A stretch of 64,000 nt of DNA from Siphonodentalium dalli (lineage: Eukaryota > Mollusca > Scaphopoda > Gadilida > Siphonodentaliidae). The stretch lies in assembly GCA_032622095.1 (NCBI GenBank), contig CP136064.1:262613863-262677862 (forward strand). Direction: 5' to 3'. The translations under genes were made by a program, and so were the position numbers. The notes beneath the pieces were generated by a model that was given only the letters and a program-made list of their open reading frames with translations, had not been told where the DNA came from and searched no databases. Positions within the stretch are counted from its first letter, which is position 1; each line of letters opens with the position of its first letter. This document shows positions 1 through 11,640 of this stretch, piece by piece.

Positions 1-480
1 GAGAATCCTTCGGCTAACAACTTTGGTCAATATGTTAGAACAAACAACAGTGAGTTTGGACACCAATGAGGTATCAGTTTGTTTGAAAAATAGTATAGAA
101 TATCTTCGTAGCTGCCAAATACTATGTAATATGTCATTATCCTAGTTTATTACCTTTTTCCTCGTTCCAGATCGCGTTTGCGATCGCCTCAGCCATTTTG
201 AATGCGCGGTACTCATCAACTCGAAACCACGTGATTTCCCAGCATGAAATAATTTATTACCAAAGATCTGAGGGAGCGATCTCTAAATGCGTTAAGCAAA
301 AACTATTCAAATTATATTTATGAATAATTATATGGGACAGAAAGTTGTTAGCGGTACATGGCGTTTTGTGAATGATTTACGGTTATAAATATAGCACCAT
401 TAATGACCTAACGAATTATAGTTAACGTAAACTTTGGGATGTATATGGACGGTCTTGCGAGAATGCTAGTTACACACTTA
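1..480. other. Non-coding, nothing recognised
   Basis: AT-rich sequence without a convincing exon or structured repeat. A short GCGATCGC-type palindrome near 170-190 is the only local feature I noticed. Confidence 0.5.
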
Positions 481-735
481 GAAATAACAAGCCATATAGG
501 TACTACGGTAGTGCCAATATGTCTGTTAGTACCAGACCAACGGGTACCGAGAATAATTTGGTTCTAAATATTGATATAGTACCACACATGTTGGTATTAT
601 CCACTCTCGGAACCCAAATGTTAGCCACGTGATGGCATCACGTGATAATTAATTTGGTACTAGCGCGATCTCGGTACCCAAGTTATACCCACGTGATGGC
701 ATCACGTGATATAATTCTTTTGGTACTAGCCGATC
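481..735. repeat. GGTACC-rich segment with a twice-repeated 19-bp palindrome
   Basis: The palindrome CACGTGATGGCATCACGTG occurs at 626-644 and again at 690-708, 64 bp apart. The flanks are also repeated (a run like TTGGTACTAGCGCGATCTCG after each copy). The segment is rich in GGTAC/GTACC words, as is the minisatellite at 4540-5260. CACGTG is an E-box core, but two palindromic copies in a repeat-rich region fit a short tandem duplication or element remnant as well as a regulatory site. Confidence 0.55.
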
Positions 736-819
736 TCGATAAAATGGCGGCGTTCATCACTTCAAGTTGAGACGATTGAGTTTTTTCGAAGTATATAAAC
801 ATGGACAAAGAGACAAACA

Positions 820-2630
820 AACCTCAGACTTAGACATTTTATGTTGTTATCGGAGTCGGCTTACACGCATTAGTATTGTGCCAGTTTCTAGTTACGTTGT
901 TCGCTCGCTGGGTGGATTTAAGATTAGGGAAGTAACTTCTCTGAAATTCATCAACATATTTTTTGTGTGTGAAATTTGACCTAACTGCTTCTCAATAACC
1001 TGGGATATTGTCAGCACTCTGTGGATTATGGTTGTACATGGACGGGACAAGATGATATATAACCTCCGAAAAAATAACGGGCGTTTACATTATTGAAAGA
1101 GCAAATTTTCGGTGAACCGAACCAGACCGAATTGAAAAGTCATTGAGTGCAGTGGTGTTACATGCACAACACAAAAGTATTGTGAATTACAAAAGACAGA
1201 TACTTAAGTTTCACAACATTATAAACCTGAATTAACCCACAAGCGTCAACCACTGGTGACTATGATTACGAGACAGCCGATTCTGTAGAAATTAGTCAGA
1301 GTCATGACGTCACAGTTCAACAAGTTTGATGGGTATAATGTACAAGTACCTGTGCAAAGGACGACAGATAATATTCTTCAATTTTCATCGAAACGTGATT
1401 TGAGAACCATGTCGCCATGACATATGTCGCCCAGTTACGGAGTCTGCCATTCTTTTGATCGAAACGCCTGTGATGCTGTGATACTGTTCTGATATATTTA
1501 TGGAATGGTGGATAATCTCGGAGATATGGATCCAATTCTGGGATCCACGTTATAACTGAATCAATCGCAATCGCAAGGTTTTAGTAACGTACTACCGGTA
1601 TGCTCTAATTGATCACCCCCCCCCCCCACTTTAACAAGGTTGTAGGGCATTAATGACATCGGTTATACCATACCGCCGTTCAACCTTGGTCAAGTGGTTG
1701 ATATGTGGCAACCGCAGATAATCTTACAGTCTTATAAATAATATTTTGCGACCACTGTACTTCACACTAATTTATCACATGGACACCTTGTAAACACCCA
1801 GTCCACCTTTTCATCAGCGCCATGCACCATATTAACTATACACAAAACAATATTTCAATTAATAATTTGTTTATGATTTAATTAACATTCAAAGTTGGTC
1901 ACTGACCATCATTCGCAACTACTCGTAATATCGGTGGCCAATGTCGTTAAGGGGGAGGGGTCAATTAGAGCTTAGCTGTACGGTATACATACATGAACAT
2001 GTAGACCATTCCAATGTCCAGATGCTTCATGTTCTTATGAAAACATGTCTGGCTACATGTGTGGTTATCATTCTGAGCGAATTGGCCATTTCCGCTTTGC
2101 TAGGAAATAACCTCATCCATACACTGTAACTGGAAACCATATTAGCGAAATTCTACATTATATGGCTCTGGTGATCAGGCAATGCCAAGTGTTGACTTAT
2201 TGACGCATACCCTGCTGGACAAAACAAGTGTCCACTTAACCGCGGTGCGGTTAGCGTTGCCACCGCGGCTGAAATGCAACTACACCGCGGCTCCACCGGC
2301 TAACTACAGTTGGGCCGCGGTGTACTTGCCGTTCCGCCATGGTGTAGTTGCCGCGGTGTACGTTAATTAAACTGAAAAAAGACGATACAAACCATAAATC
2401 TAACCATGGTGTACATGCCGTTCAGCTGCGGTGTAGTTGCCTTTCGGCTGCAGTGTACTTGTTGTTCGGCCGCGGTGTACTTGCCGTTCGGACGCGGTGC
2501 TCAACTGCAGTTACAAACTCTGACACTGCGGCCGAACGGCAAATACACCGCGGTGCCAATGGACACTTGTTTTGTCCAGTGGGGTAGATGCGAATGGAGA
2601 ATAATTTATTAGCTATGGCTTTACCAAACT
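820..2630 (+). repeat. Diverged dispersed repeat, copy 1 (interrupted)
   Basis: This segment aligns collinearly with 46010-47500. Shared landmarks include the words around 'gatacttaagttycacaa' (1200 and 46375), 'atggctctggtgatcag' (2162 and 47414) and 'ggagaataat' (2596 and 47465). The copies are old, with many substitutions and small gaps, and no coding frame is conserved, so I take it for a non-coding mobile repeat. Copy 1 is split by the TA-flanked element at 2210-2584, which copy 2 lacks. Confidence 0.7.
2210..2584. mobile_element. 375-bp non-autonomous TIR element flanked by TA
   Basis: The ends are inverted repeats: CCCTGCTGGACAAAACAAGT at the left, and the right end reads CCCCACTGGACAAAACAAGT on the other strand; the match runs on through GTCCA. 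TA flanks both sides (2208-2209 and 2585-2586). The related repeat at 46010-47500 has a single TA at the same place (47455-47456), so it is a natural empty site. The interior has no ORF of note. It repeats CCGCGGTGTA-type words and GCCGTTCGG, giving several CCGCGG palindromes. A TA duplication fits several DNA-transposon superfamilies; I do not assign one. Confidence 0.85.
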
Positions 2631-2639
2631 TTATCATAT

Positions 2640-2869
2640 ATTAAATACATTAAACTCTCTTTGTGTTACATGTATCTTAGTATTTGTTCATTTACTGATA
2701 CAGCGCATTGGAAGTGTACGATAAACAAAACACTGAACACCGTGGCAATTATTTTTGGAGAGTGATAATAATTCTGGTAACCCATTCAACATCTCCTTGT
2801 AGCGAGGACTAGTGAGCGCTACTAGTATAGCGGTATTTTTCAAACAACAGTTAATTAACCAAAGTTACC
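2640..2869. other. Non-coding, nothing recognised
   Basis: AT-rich spacer between the dispersed repeat and the satellite array. No motif found. Confidence 0.5.
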
Positions 2870-4200
2870 ATAATGGTCTCCCCAATTTTGAGTATTTTGC
2901 TTATCGCACACTATTTACAAAGGTTTGGGAGTTTTCGCAAAGATTTGTTCCATTGGCTGTGAATGACCGATCGGTCTATTTTAGCATGTCCGGGCAATTA
3001 TAGATTGATAGGTTGTTCACTCAGACCTGTTAAGATGTCTGATTTATAATGTTCACAGAAGCCCATTATCGGCAAAAAGCCTTTGCGACAAATCTCAAAC
3101 ATCTTTGCGATAAATCGCAGAATATAATCGCCCAGTACGTAGTCTGAGAGTTATCGTAAAGATCTTTGAGATTTATCGTAAAGGTTTGTGTGTTATCACA
3201 AAAGTGTTTGTGATTTATCGCAAAGATTTGCTCCCTCATCACTCATGCATTTGGCTGTGAATGACTGATCGGTCTATTTTAGTCGGACCGGGCATAGATT
3301 GATAGGTTCACTCAGACCTGTTTAAGATTTCTGATATTCATAGAAGCCCATTAGTGCCAACAAAAAATCTTTGCGACAAATCTCAAACATCTTTGCGATA
3401 GATAAAAAAATTTATTCACAGAGTACGTAGTCTGAGATTTATCGTAAAGATGTTTGAGATTTATCGTAATGGTTTGCATGTTATCACGAAGGTGTTTGTG
3501 ATTTTTCGCAAAGTTTTGCTTCTCTGAACATTCTTGAATCTGGCTGTGAATGACTGATCGGTCTATTTTAGCCCGACCGTTCAATTAGAAATTGATAGGT
3601 TGTTCACTGAGACCTGTTTAAGATGGCTGATTTATAATGTTTACACACAAATTAAGATATTTTTAGCACCAAAAAAGTTTGCCACAAATCTCAAACATGT
3701 TTGCGATAATTCGCAAAATTTAATCACCCAGTACGCAGTCTGAGAGTCCTCGTAAAGATGTCTGAGATTCATCGTAAAGGTTTGCGCATTATCGCAAAGT
3801 GTTTGTAATTTTTCGCAATGTTTTGTGATTTATCGCGAAGGTTTGCTCGCCTTATACCACATGCATGCTTGCTGCCAAAGAACGATCGGTCTCTATTTAG
3901 ATCGATTGGTGGTTTACCCAGACCTGTTGAAGTTGTCGGATTATATTTATATTTATACGATTCAAGTCAATTAATGCCAATGCATGAAAATATATCTGCG
4001 ATAAATCACAAACCATTGCGATTAATCGCAAACATTTTGTAATCAATCGAAAACCTTTACACTAAATCTGATATATACCGGTACTTGTTGCAAAGTTGTT
4101 TGCGAATCGCAAAGGTTTGCGATTTATCGCAAGGTAGTTTTTTTTATTTATCGGGCTATTCTAGATCGATCGGTGTTTCATCCAGACCAGTTCCAAGATG
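2870..4200. repeat. Satellite array, ~290-bp unit, about 4-5 copies
   Basis: A landmark resembling GATCGGTCTATTTTAG recurs near 2970, 3269, 3558, 3884 and (degenerate) 4160. Each unit also carries 'gattgataggttgttcactcagacctgtt'-like text and several short internal repeats built from TTTGCGA/TCGCAAA, which are complementary and can form hairpins such as TTTGCGATTTATCGCAA. The last two units are the most degraded. Short ORFs here are by-products of the repeat. Confidence 0.8.
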
Positions 4201-4539
4201 TTTGATTTATGTTTACTTAATATTATTGCACACAAATTAAGAAATTATTTTTGGACATTCAGACCAATTTTACTACACATGCAGGGAACAGGGAATCCTG
4301 AAATCGAGATCTTAAACTTTGATTTAAGTACAAAATCACGATCAAGGTTCTATACTAATAAAAGTAATGCATGTATAATTCGGATTATTTCATTATCACT
4401 ATGTAATGGAGTGGTTTTGTACTTTATTCAATGTTTAAACGCCATAGCTTCATTCGGAATCTAAATTGCCACATTGTTAAATTTTCCGTCGGCCATGTTT
4501 CGTAATTTCGAGTGCTTGGTATCTGGGCAGGTTCTTTAC

Positions 4540-5260
4540 TTAGTACCTATATGTTTGGTACTCTGGAGTACCAAATTGCTAGGTACTATGCATAGTACCT
4601 AAATACTTCAGAGTACCTGTCTTTATATTCGGTACTTCATATAATATAATGGGTGTGTCAAGAAAGCGTGTATTTCTTGGTACCTCATGTCGTGTGCGTC
4701 ATGAATTCGGTGACATAAAGGCAGAGTGGGTATTATATGCACAATGCCCGGATATAATCTAAATATTTATAAGGTAAGTACCAGAGTACCACTTTTGGTA
4801 CTCCAGAGTACCTAAACTTTTGGTACTCCAGAGTACCTAAACTTTTGGTACTCCAGAGTACCACATTTGGTACTCCAGAGTGCCACTTTTGGTACTCCAG
4901 AGTACCTAAACTTTTGGTACTCCAGAGTACCTAAACTTTTGGTACTCCAGAGTACCACATTTGGTACTCCAGAGTGCCACTTTTGGTACTCCAGAGTACC
5001 TAAACTTTTGGTACTCCAGAGTACCTAAACTTTTGGTACTCCAGAGTACCACTTTTGGTACTCCAGAGTGCCACTTTTGGTACTCCAGAGTACCTAAACT
5101 GTTGGTACTCCAGAGTACCTAAACTTTTGGTACTCCAGAGTACCTAAACTTTTGGTACTCCAGAGTACCTAAACTTTTGGTACCCCAGAGTACCAGACAG
5201 TTGGTACTCCCCCTGGGACAAAGCTTAGTACCTACGTAGGTACTATGAAGTACCTATTTT
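4540..5260. repeat. GGTACTCCAGAGTACC minisatellite with higher-order structure
   Basis: From about 4785 to 5195 a 22-25 bp unit built on the near-palindrome GGTACTCCAGAGTACC is repeated roughly 17 times. Spacers alternate between TAAACTTTT, ACATTT and ACTTTT. The first part follows an A-A-B-C pattern of about 94 bp repeated about three times; the last part is a plain run of the A unit. The flanks (4550-4640 and 5220-5265) hold more GTACCTA/TAGGTAC palindromes, so the array may have grown from a palindromic element. Confidence 0.9.
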
Positions 5261-5269
5261 TTTAAGAGT

Positions 5270-6110
5270 GTATATATAAATGACACATAATGGGAACACT
5301 ATACTTCGAGGGAAACAAGTGGGTTGGAAGAAAATGGCAGTGATAAATAAGTGAAATTAGCTGATAACTAAGTCATTTGAAATTAATTGGAGGCATTAGT
5401 GATGCGACATCAGATAGGGGCGAAGACTGTATTCGGTATTGAGAAAACAGGGGGCAAGGTGTACATAGGAAATATATAGAAATTAATCAATTGGTTCCAA
5501 TGTATACGCAACATACACCACGATGGGGGTTAAGTCTGGTAAAACCCGAGTGGGCGAAGTGAACTAATGTTTTATCGGTAGGTCATACTTCCCTAGTGGA
5601 TAATTTTTGTTTAATACATTTCCCATCTTTAAAATGTGTTCACTTTATAAATAACATGCGGCAAAATATTCCCTATTTAGAGTACGTTCATAACCTGGCA
5701 AGATCGCATTGCAATATTTTGCAGGAAGTTTGGTATACAAAACTACAACGTGCCAGATACCGAATGCTAAAATGTTTATAAAATGCATTGGTACTACATC
5801 TAACAATATATGCGAAGTGAGAACCAACCATACATGTGTTTTAAAGCAATGTACGTGTTAGTAGCATCATTACATGTTGAACTACGACATTTTACTTCGC
5901 ATGTCGTTAGCTTTAGTATATTTGCATTTTATATTCATGCTGGGTTCATGTTCTGGCGTCATACGTTTATATGAGAACATGCAGGTTATCGGTTAATTCA
6001 TGTCCCCCGATGTAAGCCAATGGGCAAAACTCGTTGCACATCATGTGGTATAATTGTGTACTATAAACATTAATTATACCAACATAGATCAGTAACAGAA
6101 ATAATCGCAT
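5270..6110. other. Non-coding with weak dispersed similarity
   Basis: A stretch at 5685-5815 resembles 6400-6530 (shared words 'gttcata.-ctggcaag', 'ttttgcagg', 'ctaacaa'), suggesting an old repeat with two local copies, and a third weaker match near 6705-6780. No exon seen. Confidence 0.4.
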
Positions 6111-6112
6111 GC

Positions 6113-6245
6113 GAAGATTCCATATGTATACATATGTATATGTATTACTTATTCTCGTATTGAGTCAGAGTTCAGAGCTCCAAGATTCCATGTATATACA
6201 TATGTATATGTATTATTGAGTCAGAGTTCAGACCTCCAAGCTAGA
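6113..6245. repeat. Tandem duplication of ~65 bp
   Basis: Two adjacent copies share 'atacatatgtatatgtatta' and 'attgagtcagagttcaga'. The second copy is shorter by about ten bases. The ATACATATGTAT core is itself palindromic. Confidence 0.75.
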
Positions 6246-6299
6246 GCTATCCTCGAACTGTAAAATATAGTATACGTAATGCACATTTACTTCAACATT

Positions 6300-6320
6300 A
6301 ATATATATATATATATATGC
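6300..6320. repeat. (TA)n microsatellite
   Basis: A short run of alternating TA. Nothing else of note nearby. Confidence 0.8.
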
Positions 6321-6539
6321 ATACGCATTTCTTTAATTTTGTTACTTCACATTTCACACACTTTTATTGTTTATGTGTTTAAATATTTATTAATTAAGGG
6401 GTACGTTCATACACTGGCAAGTTTGCACGGCATGTTTTGCAGGTATTTTCTCATAGAAAACCATATGGTGTTAAAATGTGAACGGAAACATGCATATACA
6501 ATGCATCTGTATCACAGCTAACAACACGAGAAGCAAACA

Positions 6540-8057
6540 GTTTCACTAGTAGCTATGATATCGATATTTGCTTGTAAAAAGCATGCAATTATCTCGCACG
6601 AATCAATTATACAGGCATTGTAAGGCAAAGTGTCGGCACCGTTACACGCGGAACTACCAAAAATGTACTCCCCGCGCCGTAACTTTGGTAAATATGCATG
6701 TTATATGCATGTTACCGTTCATATTCTGGCACCACATCGTGTTCTCTGGACAAATTCCAGCAAATAATGCAGTGCAAGCTTGCCACTGTATGCACGTACA
6801 CTATGCATACATCATTGTGTATGGTTAGATTTTATTATCCCATGTTGCGCGGATGAACACGTCATTTCCAATATATCGGATTGAGAATTTGGAGTAATAG
6901 GAACGGAACGAGGATCAGGAACAACTTCCGCGTAACATATTGACTATTTGGTGTAACAGGAATGAGGAACAGATATAAAAGTTTAATTGTCTCACGTTTT
7001 ACGATATGAAACAACACATGTTATACACCATTCGAAAGCATAGCCTCTCCCCTTCATGAAAATTGCAACATTATACACTACGTTTTAGAACTAATCGTAT
7101 AATTGGCAAGGAACATTAGCAAAACGTAAATTATTCCGAGTAACAAGTTATACTCAACTTTCCGAGTTGGCCGATCTCTAAGGCACGCCAATATTGCTTT
7201 CAATGCATCGTTGTTCTTCCTGGATTCATATCCAATAATTGCTTTTCTTCGATTTCATAGTGCTCATGAAGTACTCGCATTACCTGATTTACGTGATGCA
7301 ACATTTTGCCACAAATTAGAGCTATTTCCATCCATTGACTTCAATGAGAACAAGCTCAGCTCAACGTTCCATCGAGGGCGGAGTTTGCCAACCTCTAATA
7401 TCGGGTATTCTTGAATGTCAGTGGGTGGATTTGTTTTCAATAATGTGCACTTGTCGTTCGTTCCTCTTAAATTAATTCCATTCAATTGAATTCATTTTAT
7501 ATATGGTGTGTGTCTATAATAAGTGAAATACCTGCTTACACCACCATGATATATGCAAAAGCGAATGTTATTAGGTGTCGTTTGGATTCTGGGTCGGTTT
7601 GTAGGTTACACTACTGTAAATATGGTTCTGAGTGACATCTAGTGGGTGCGGGGGGAATTATTCGGGAGAATAAAATAGACACTGGGGCCCGATTGGTCAA
7701 TAAATAGCCTTGTGTGTTTTTAGCATAAAAACATCCCAGAGGTAAAATAGCCATTGGCACAATGAATTAACTATTTTTAACGAAGATTTTGTGATGTGGT
7801 CTAAAATATGACATTACATTTTAGTGCGGTTCTAGCACTAGTTACGAAAACACAAGATTTAAAGGCGAGTTCCCTGCTAGTCGGATATGATTTTTTGCAC
7901 ATAAAGTTCCGGCAAATGTCAATATTTCAGATGTATTAACAATTTGGACCTGTGGGTCATATTGTAAACAGCATACCTAAAACGTTTGGACTGATGCCTA
8001 TGGAAAACATTTACTCCAGTGTAAGCTGCAGCGGCTGTGACCAGCAACCACCTGATT
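6540..8057. other. Non-coding, nothing firmly recognised
   Basis: No exon with splice sites was found. A reverse-strand frame at 7264-7485 has a protein-like composition, but there is no domain, homologue or splice evidence I can point to, so it is not annotated as a gene. Confidence 0.4.
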
Positions 8058-8474
8058 GAGGGTATCACCCCCCCCCCCCCCCCCTTTCGGTACGCGGGAT
8101 TCAGGGTGTTTTGAAGCCGTACGCGGGATTCATACCCCTGAATTAACTGTTATTCGGGTTCAAACAAAACATCTTGGACGCATGTTTTGATGGCGCAAAG
8201 TAATATTTTAGTGCTAGTTATCTGTATGAATGAGTGGGTAGAATAGCTTCTTGGGCATATTCGGCCATATTAAAGTATCATTAATCGTATCATAACGGCC
8301 TAATAACGCGACCGGCATCATAATGTGTCTATGTAACTTCTGCTTGTATCTGTCTGATATTAAAACAGTCAATTTGTATGTCATGTATCGCATATTATTT
8401 CTTGACATGTATCCAGGATTCACCCCCCAAAATTAACTTGTATTCAGGATTCAGGGGGAGGGGGTGATACCCTC
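8058..8474. mobile_element. 417-bp TIR element with 6-bp target duplication
   Basis: Both ends read GAGGGTATCACCCCC as perfect 15-bp inverted repeats. CTGATT lies immediately outside each end (8052-8057 and 8475-8480), a 6-bp target-site duplication. The interior holds a poly-C tract (about 8068-8084), two copies of 'gtacgcgggattca' (near 8091 and 8119) and a third relative near the right end; no transposase is present. Six-bp duplications are uncommon among eukaryotic DNA transposons (reported for groups such as IS3EU and Dada); I do not assign it. The poly-C tract could vary in length between individuals. Confidence 0.88.
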
Positions 8475-8610
8475 CTGATTGTTTATGATTTATTATTATG
8501 ACAGCTAGCTATATATCGATCTCGAGGCCAATCGCTGGGAATCATTATTCGACGTGAATTATAAACATAGTATATATTTTGTTTAAACAATTTAAACAAT
8601 AGAAATATTA

Positions 8611-8766
8611 TTATACAATGTTGTGTACAGTGTATGCTTTTCTTGCACAAGTCCAGGTTGTGGTGAAACCCCTATTGGACGAGATGAGCAGCGTCGAGTC
8701 CAATATGACTTTTCACCACAACGGGGACGAGAACAAGAAAATACATATGTACACAACATGGTATAA
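8611..8766. repeat. ~155-bp imperfect foldback (hairpin) sequence
   Basis: The outer arms pair almost fully (TATACAATGTTGTGTACA against the complement of TGTACACAACATGGTATA), followed by inner pairs such as TTGTGGTGAAA with TTTCACCACAA and TTGGAC with GTCCAA around a ~17-nt loop near 8677-8699. The predicted single-stranded form would be one long interrupted stem. It may be a foldback MITE or a structured RNA; a hammerhead-ribozyme core was looked for and not found. Confidence 0.7.
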
Positions 8767-8902
8767 TGACATTTTGATATCGTTTATGTTATCGGGTATG
8801 TTTACCCAAATTGTTGGAATAAAATTATTGTATACTAACATGATGTCATGTTGTCACATACTTGCCAATAGAGTTACTGCGCTTTGATTATAATAACTTT
8901 TT

Positions 8903-8990
8903 GACGTCACCCGGTGTCCCGATAACATTTATAAAAGTACCATTGTACTCAGTTCGAGTCCATTATGATTGTTGGGACACCTGTGATGTC
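8903..8990. repeat. Second foldback, arms GACGTCACCCGGTGTCCC
   Basis: The left arm at 8903-8920 pairs with 8974-8990 (GGGACACCTGTGATGTC) around a ~53-bp loop. The words 'gagtccattatga' in and after the loop recur at 8957 and 9020, and a near match lies in the loop region of the preceding hairpin (8696), so the two foldbacks appear related. Confidence 0.65.
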
Positions 8991-9470
8991 AGGTAGTATA
9001 ATCTTGACACCGTTGGAGTCCATTATGACTTTTTCCGGGATTATCATGTGATTGGCTCAGAAATAGTGATAGTAAATGGATGGATAATAATAACATTTAT
9101 TATGGAAGGGACGTTTGCTATTCAGACTTTTGTTTATCTAGGTGGCCTTCAAACGTAGAGACGTTGACAATATATCGACATCGTAAACGTAGAACTATAA
9201 TCTCATAGCTTCCAGTGATAAATCAGCAGGTAAACCCAATTAATATCGCAAATTTCAAATACCGGTATATTCGGCCAAACAGTATATACAATAATATGTA
9301 ATGTCGCCATATATAAAGGTGATATAACCTAAATATAATAACGAAACTTATGAATAAATTGCTATTGCCGGTATTGCTATTGCGATCAGTTGCTTTAAAC
9401 AATATGTATTCAGTTTCACAAAATTTGGAAGGCGCTATACGATATGTTTACCAATACTAAATATACCAGC

Positions 9471-9713
9471 TTCATATGATATGATAAATAATCGTCATGG
9501 TCACAGCCACTTCATATGATATGATAAATAATCGTCATGGTCTCAGCCACTTCATATGATATGATAAATAATCGTCATGGTCACAGCCACTTCATATGAT
9601 ATGATAAATAATCGTCATGGTCACAGCCACTTCATATTATATGATAAATAATCGTCATGGTCACAGCCACTTCATATGATATGATAAATAATCGTCATGG
9701 TCACAGCCACTTC
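9471..9713. repeat. 40-bp tandem repeat, six copies
   Basis: Units begin at 9471, 9511, 9551, 9591, 9631 and 9671, each starting TTCATATGATATGATAAATA and ending TCACAGCCAC, with only single-base differences (for example at 9544 and 9637). The near identity points to recent expansion. Reading frames through it are incidental. Confidence 0.95.
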
Positions 9714-10294
9714 CCAGATGTTATCAATTGGTTCCTACAGAAGAGAAATAAATGCTATTTATGTCTACCATATCAGCAATATTCTAACACGGAACCCTCT
9801 TTTCTGTTCCATTTCGTGCAAATATGTTATTTTTATTTGGGACTGACAGCCTGTTCACAGTCATTATATTTTTACGACATAAATTCGTCTTTCTAGGTCA
9901 AATAATGCTCGTAGAAAGATAGATCAAGTATTTATCGACCTTCTTCGATACCGGGACAAAAATAACAAAGCGAATATTATTAGTTACATTTTGGAGTGCC
10001 AACCACCAATTGGCTTAAACACACGTGTTTGCCACAATTAATACTTGAATATAGATATCGTGAGAAAATAACACCAACAGTATCTTCACCATCGGTTTCA
10101 GTCCATAGCATATGATTAAATTTGATTTTACCATAATTATGCTAAAACAAATTTCCTAAAATTGTTCCTACAATGTTTACATGCCATCTCCATAGTAACG
10201 GCACCACTTACCAATGTTACAACAGGGTGGAACGTGAATCTGACATCGTCTACTTCCATATGATATATAATTTGTCCGTGTGTTCGAGAACAGA
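9714..10294. other. Non-coding, nothing recognised
   Basis: Unique-looking AT-rich sequence. No exon, tRNA or element boundary identified. Confidence 0.45.
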
Positions 10295-10298
10295 TTAA

Positions 10299-10521
10299 CC
10301 GTTTGAGTGCCAGGTCGATTTTTGTATCAACCCATATACCCTGTGCCAATGCATTATCTTATATATTCGAGTCGACCATAGGTCGCCTCGCATATATAAG
10401 AGAATGCATTGGCCTTTTTTGTTTACAATTTTTTACAATTTTAATAATTTATTCTTATATTCTTTAACAGACTAATTTTGTAGGTTTAGGGCCGATGAGA
10501 TCGGCCCTGGCACTCAAAGGG
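10299..10521. mobile_element. 223-bp piggyBac-like non-autonomous element
   Basis: TTAA flanks both ends (10295-10298 and 10522-10525). Just inside, the terminal repeats read CCGTTTGAGTGCCAGG and, inverted, CCCTTTGAGTGCCAGG. TTAA duplication with CCC/G TTT ends is typical of piggyBac-type elements. There is no coding capacity. A palindromic module at 10345-10413 and the AT-rich text after it match modules in the elements at 28577-29016 and 36675-37065. Confidence 0.8.
10345..10413. repeat. Palindromic module, copy 1
   Basis: Inverted arms GCCAATGCATTATCTTATAT and the complementary TATAAGAGAATGCATTGGC surround a GTCGACCATAGGTCGCC centre. The same module is found near 28632, 36824, 36971 and, split, at 42189/42970. 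Confidence 0.85.
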
Positions 10522-10529
10522 TTAAGCTC

Positions 10530-11455
10530 GAAAATATCTGGTCAAGACTGCTCCTCTGATGTGTCCATACTCATAATTTCAGCACTCGATTACTCGACAT
10601 CCCACAAGGTTACATGGTGACTCAATTGGCCCCATCTTGGTATGCTCGAACACATCTCTTGAATTACATAGACATGTACAGTTTTTGAGATTCATAATAT
10701 TTAAGCCGCATATTTAAAAATGGCTCCGTTTTGCGGTATTTCATGATCCCCTATCCAATTTGACACAATAGCCCCACCATATATACCAAAATATATTTTG
10801 ATAGGAACCAAGAGTCCATTATCAGATAAATGCGAGATTGTTATGGCCAGAAATAAGATTTAAATTTATTGTATAAGATATGCCCGATAGGACGGTAACA
10901 CTGAAACAAAACAATATAAAACAATAACAACAATATAAATTTTTCTTAAAGTTGTTGTCCGTTTTTACATATCTTCCATTTCAATGTTTTGCCATGGCAA
11001 AATCGACATTCCAAAGAGTCAGTTTTAATCAGTTGTGGCTGCCTTCAGATAATGAAACGAACGTCCATGTTTCTGTCTCCCAACAGTGATGCGTGTACTA
11101 AAATGTTTCTCATTAATGAGGTTTGTGTTCGTTATCGGTTGATTACGTAACGTGTATGAACGAGTTTGTGGATACAAATGACGGTTTATTTTCATTTTAT
11201 TTTTGCAATGACAAATTCTCCAGCATGTGAACACAGTCTTAATGTTTTGCTAACCCGACTGCGCAGTAGACTTGCCTCTATTCACTATATGGTGGTGCAC
11301 AACTCCATGATGAAACATCAACAATAAATATAAAAGGATTATGTGTTTATTGCTTGCTTTATTTGTTCAATCGTTCCTTGTTTACATACTATATAGTGAT
11401 GTTTTGTATAGAATAAAAGTTGATATTTTAATTCGATTTATTTAATTATGTATTC
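10530..11455. other. Non-coding, nothing recognised
   Basis: AT-rich sequence without an element boundary or exon that I can support. Confidence 0.45.
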
Positions 11456-11459
11456 CTAT

Positions 11460-11640
11460 GTGATGAAAACGGTTGAAAACTAAAAATTGTAATCAGATTT
11501 AATCGAAAAGTAACCAGTTACATGTTACTAAAGTAATTGTAATCGTAATCGATTACATTTGAACAAATGAATTCAGTAATCGTAATCGTAATCATGTAGA
11601 TCAAAAGTAATTGTAATCGTAATCGATTACAAGGGCATAC
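11460..11640. repeat. GTAATCGTAATCGATTAC-rich repeat
   Basis: Several copies of TAATCGTAATCGATTACA and its inverted form lie here (for example 11538-11560 and 11610-11630). Such text is common at or near DNA-transposon remnants in invertebrate genomes; the class is not determined. Confidence 0.5.

Noticed and set aside
8660-8720. Possible hammerhead ribozyme in the foldback loop
   Set aside because: The GATGAG word is present but the CTGATGA...GAAA core with a proper cleavage site is not.
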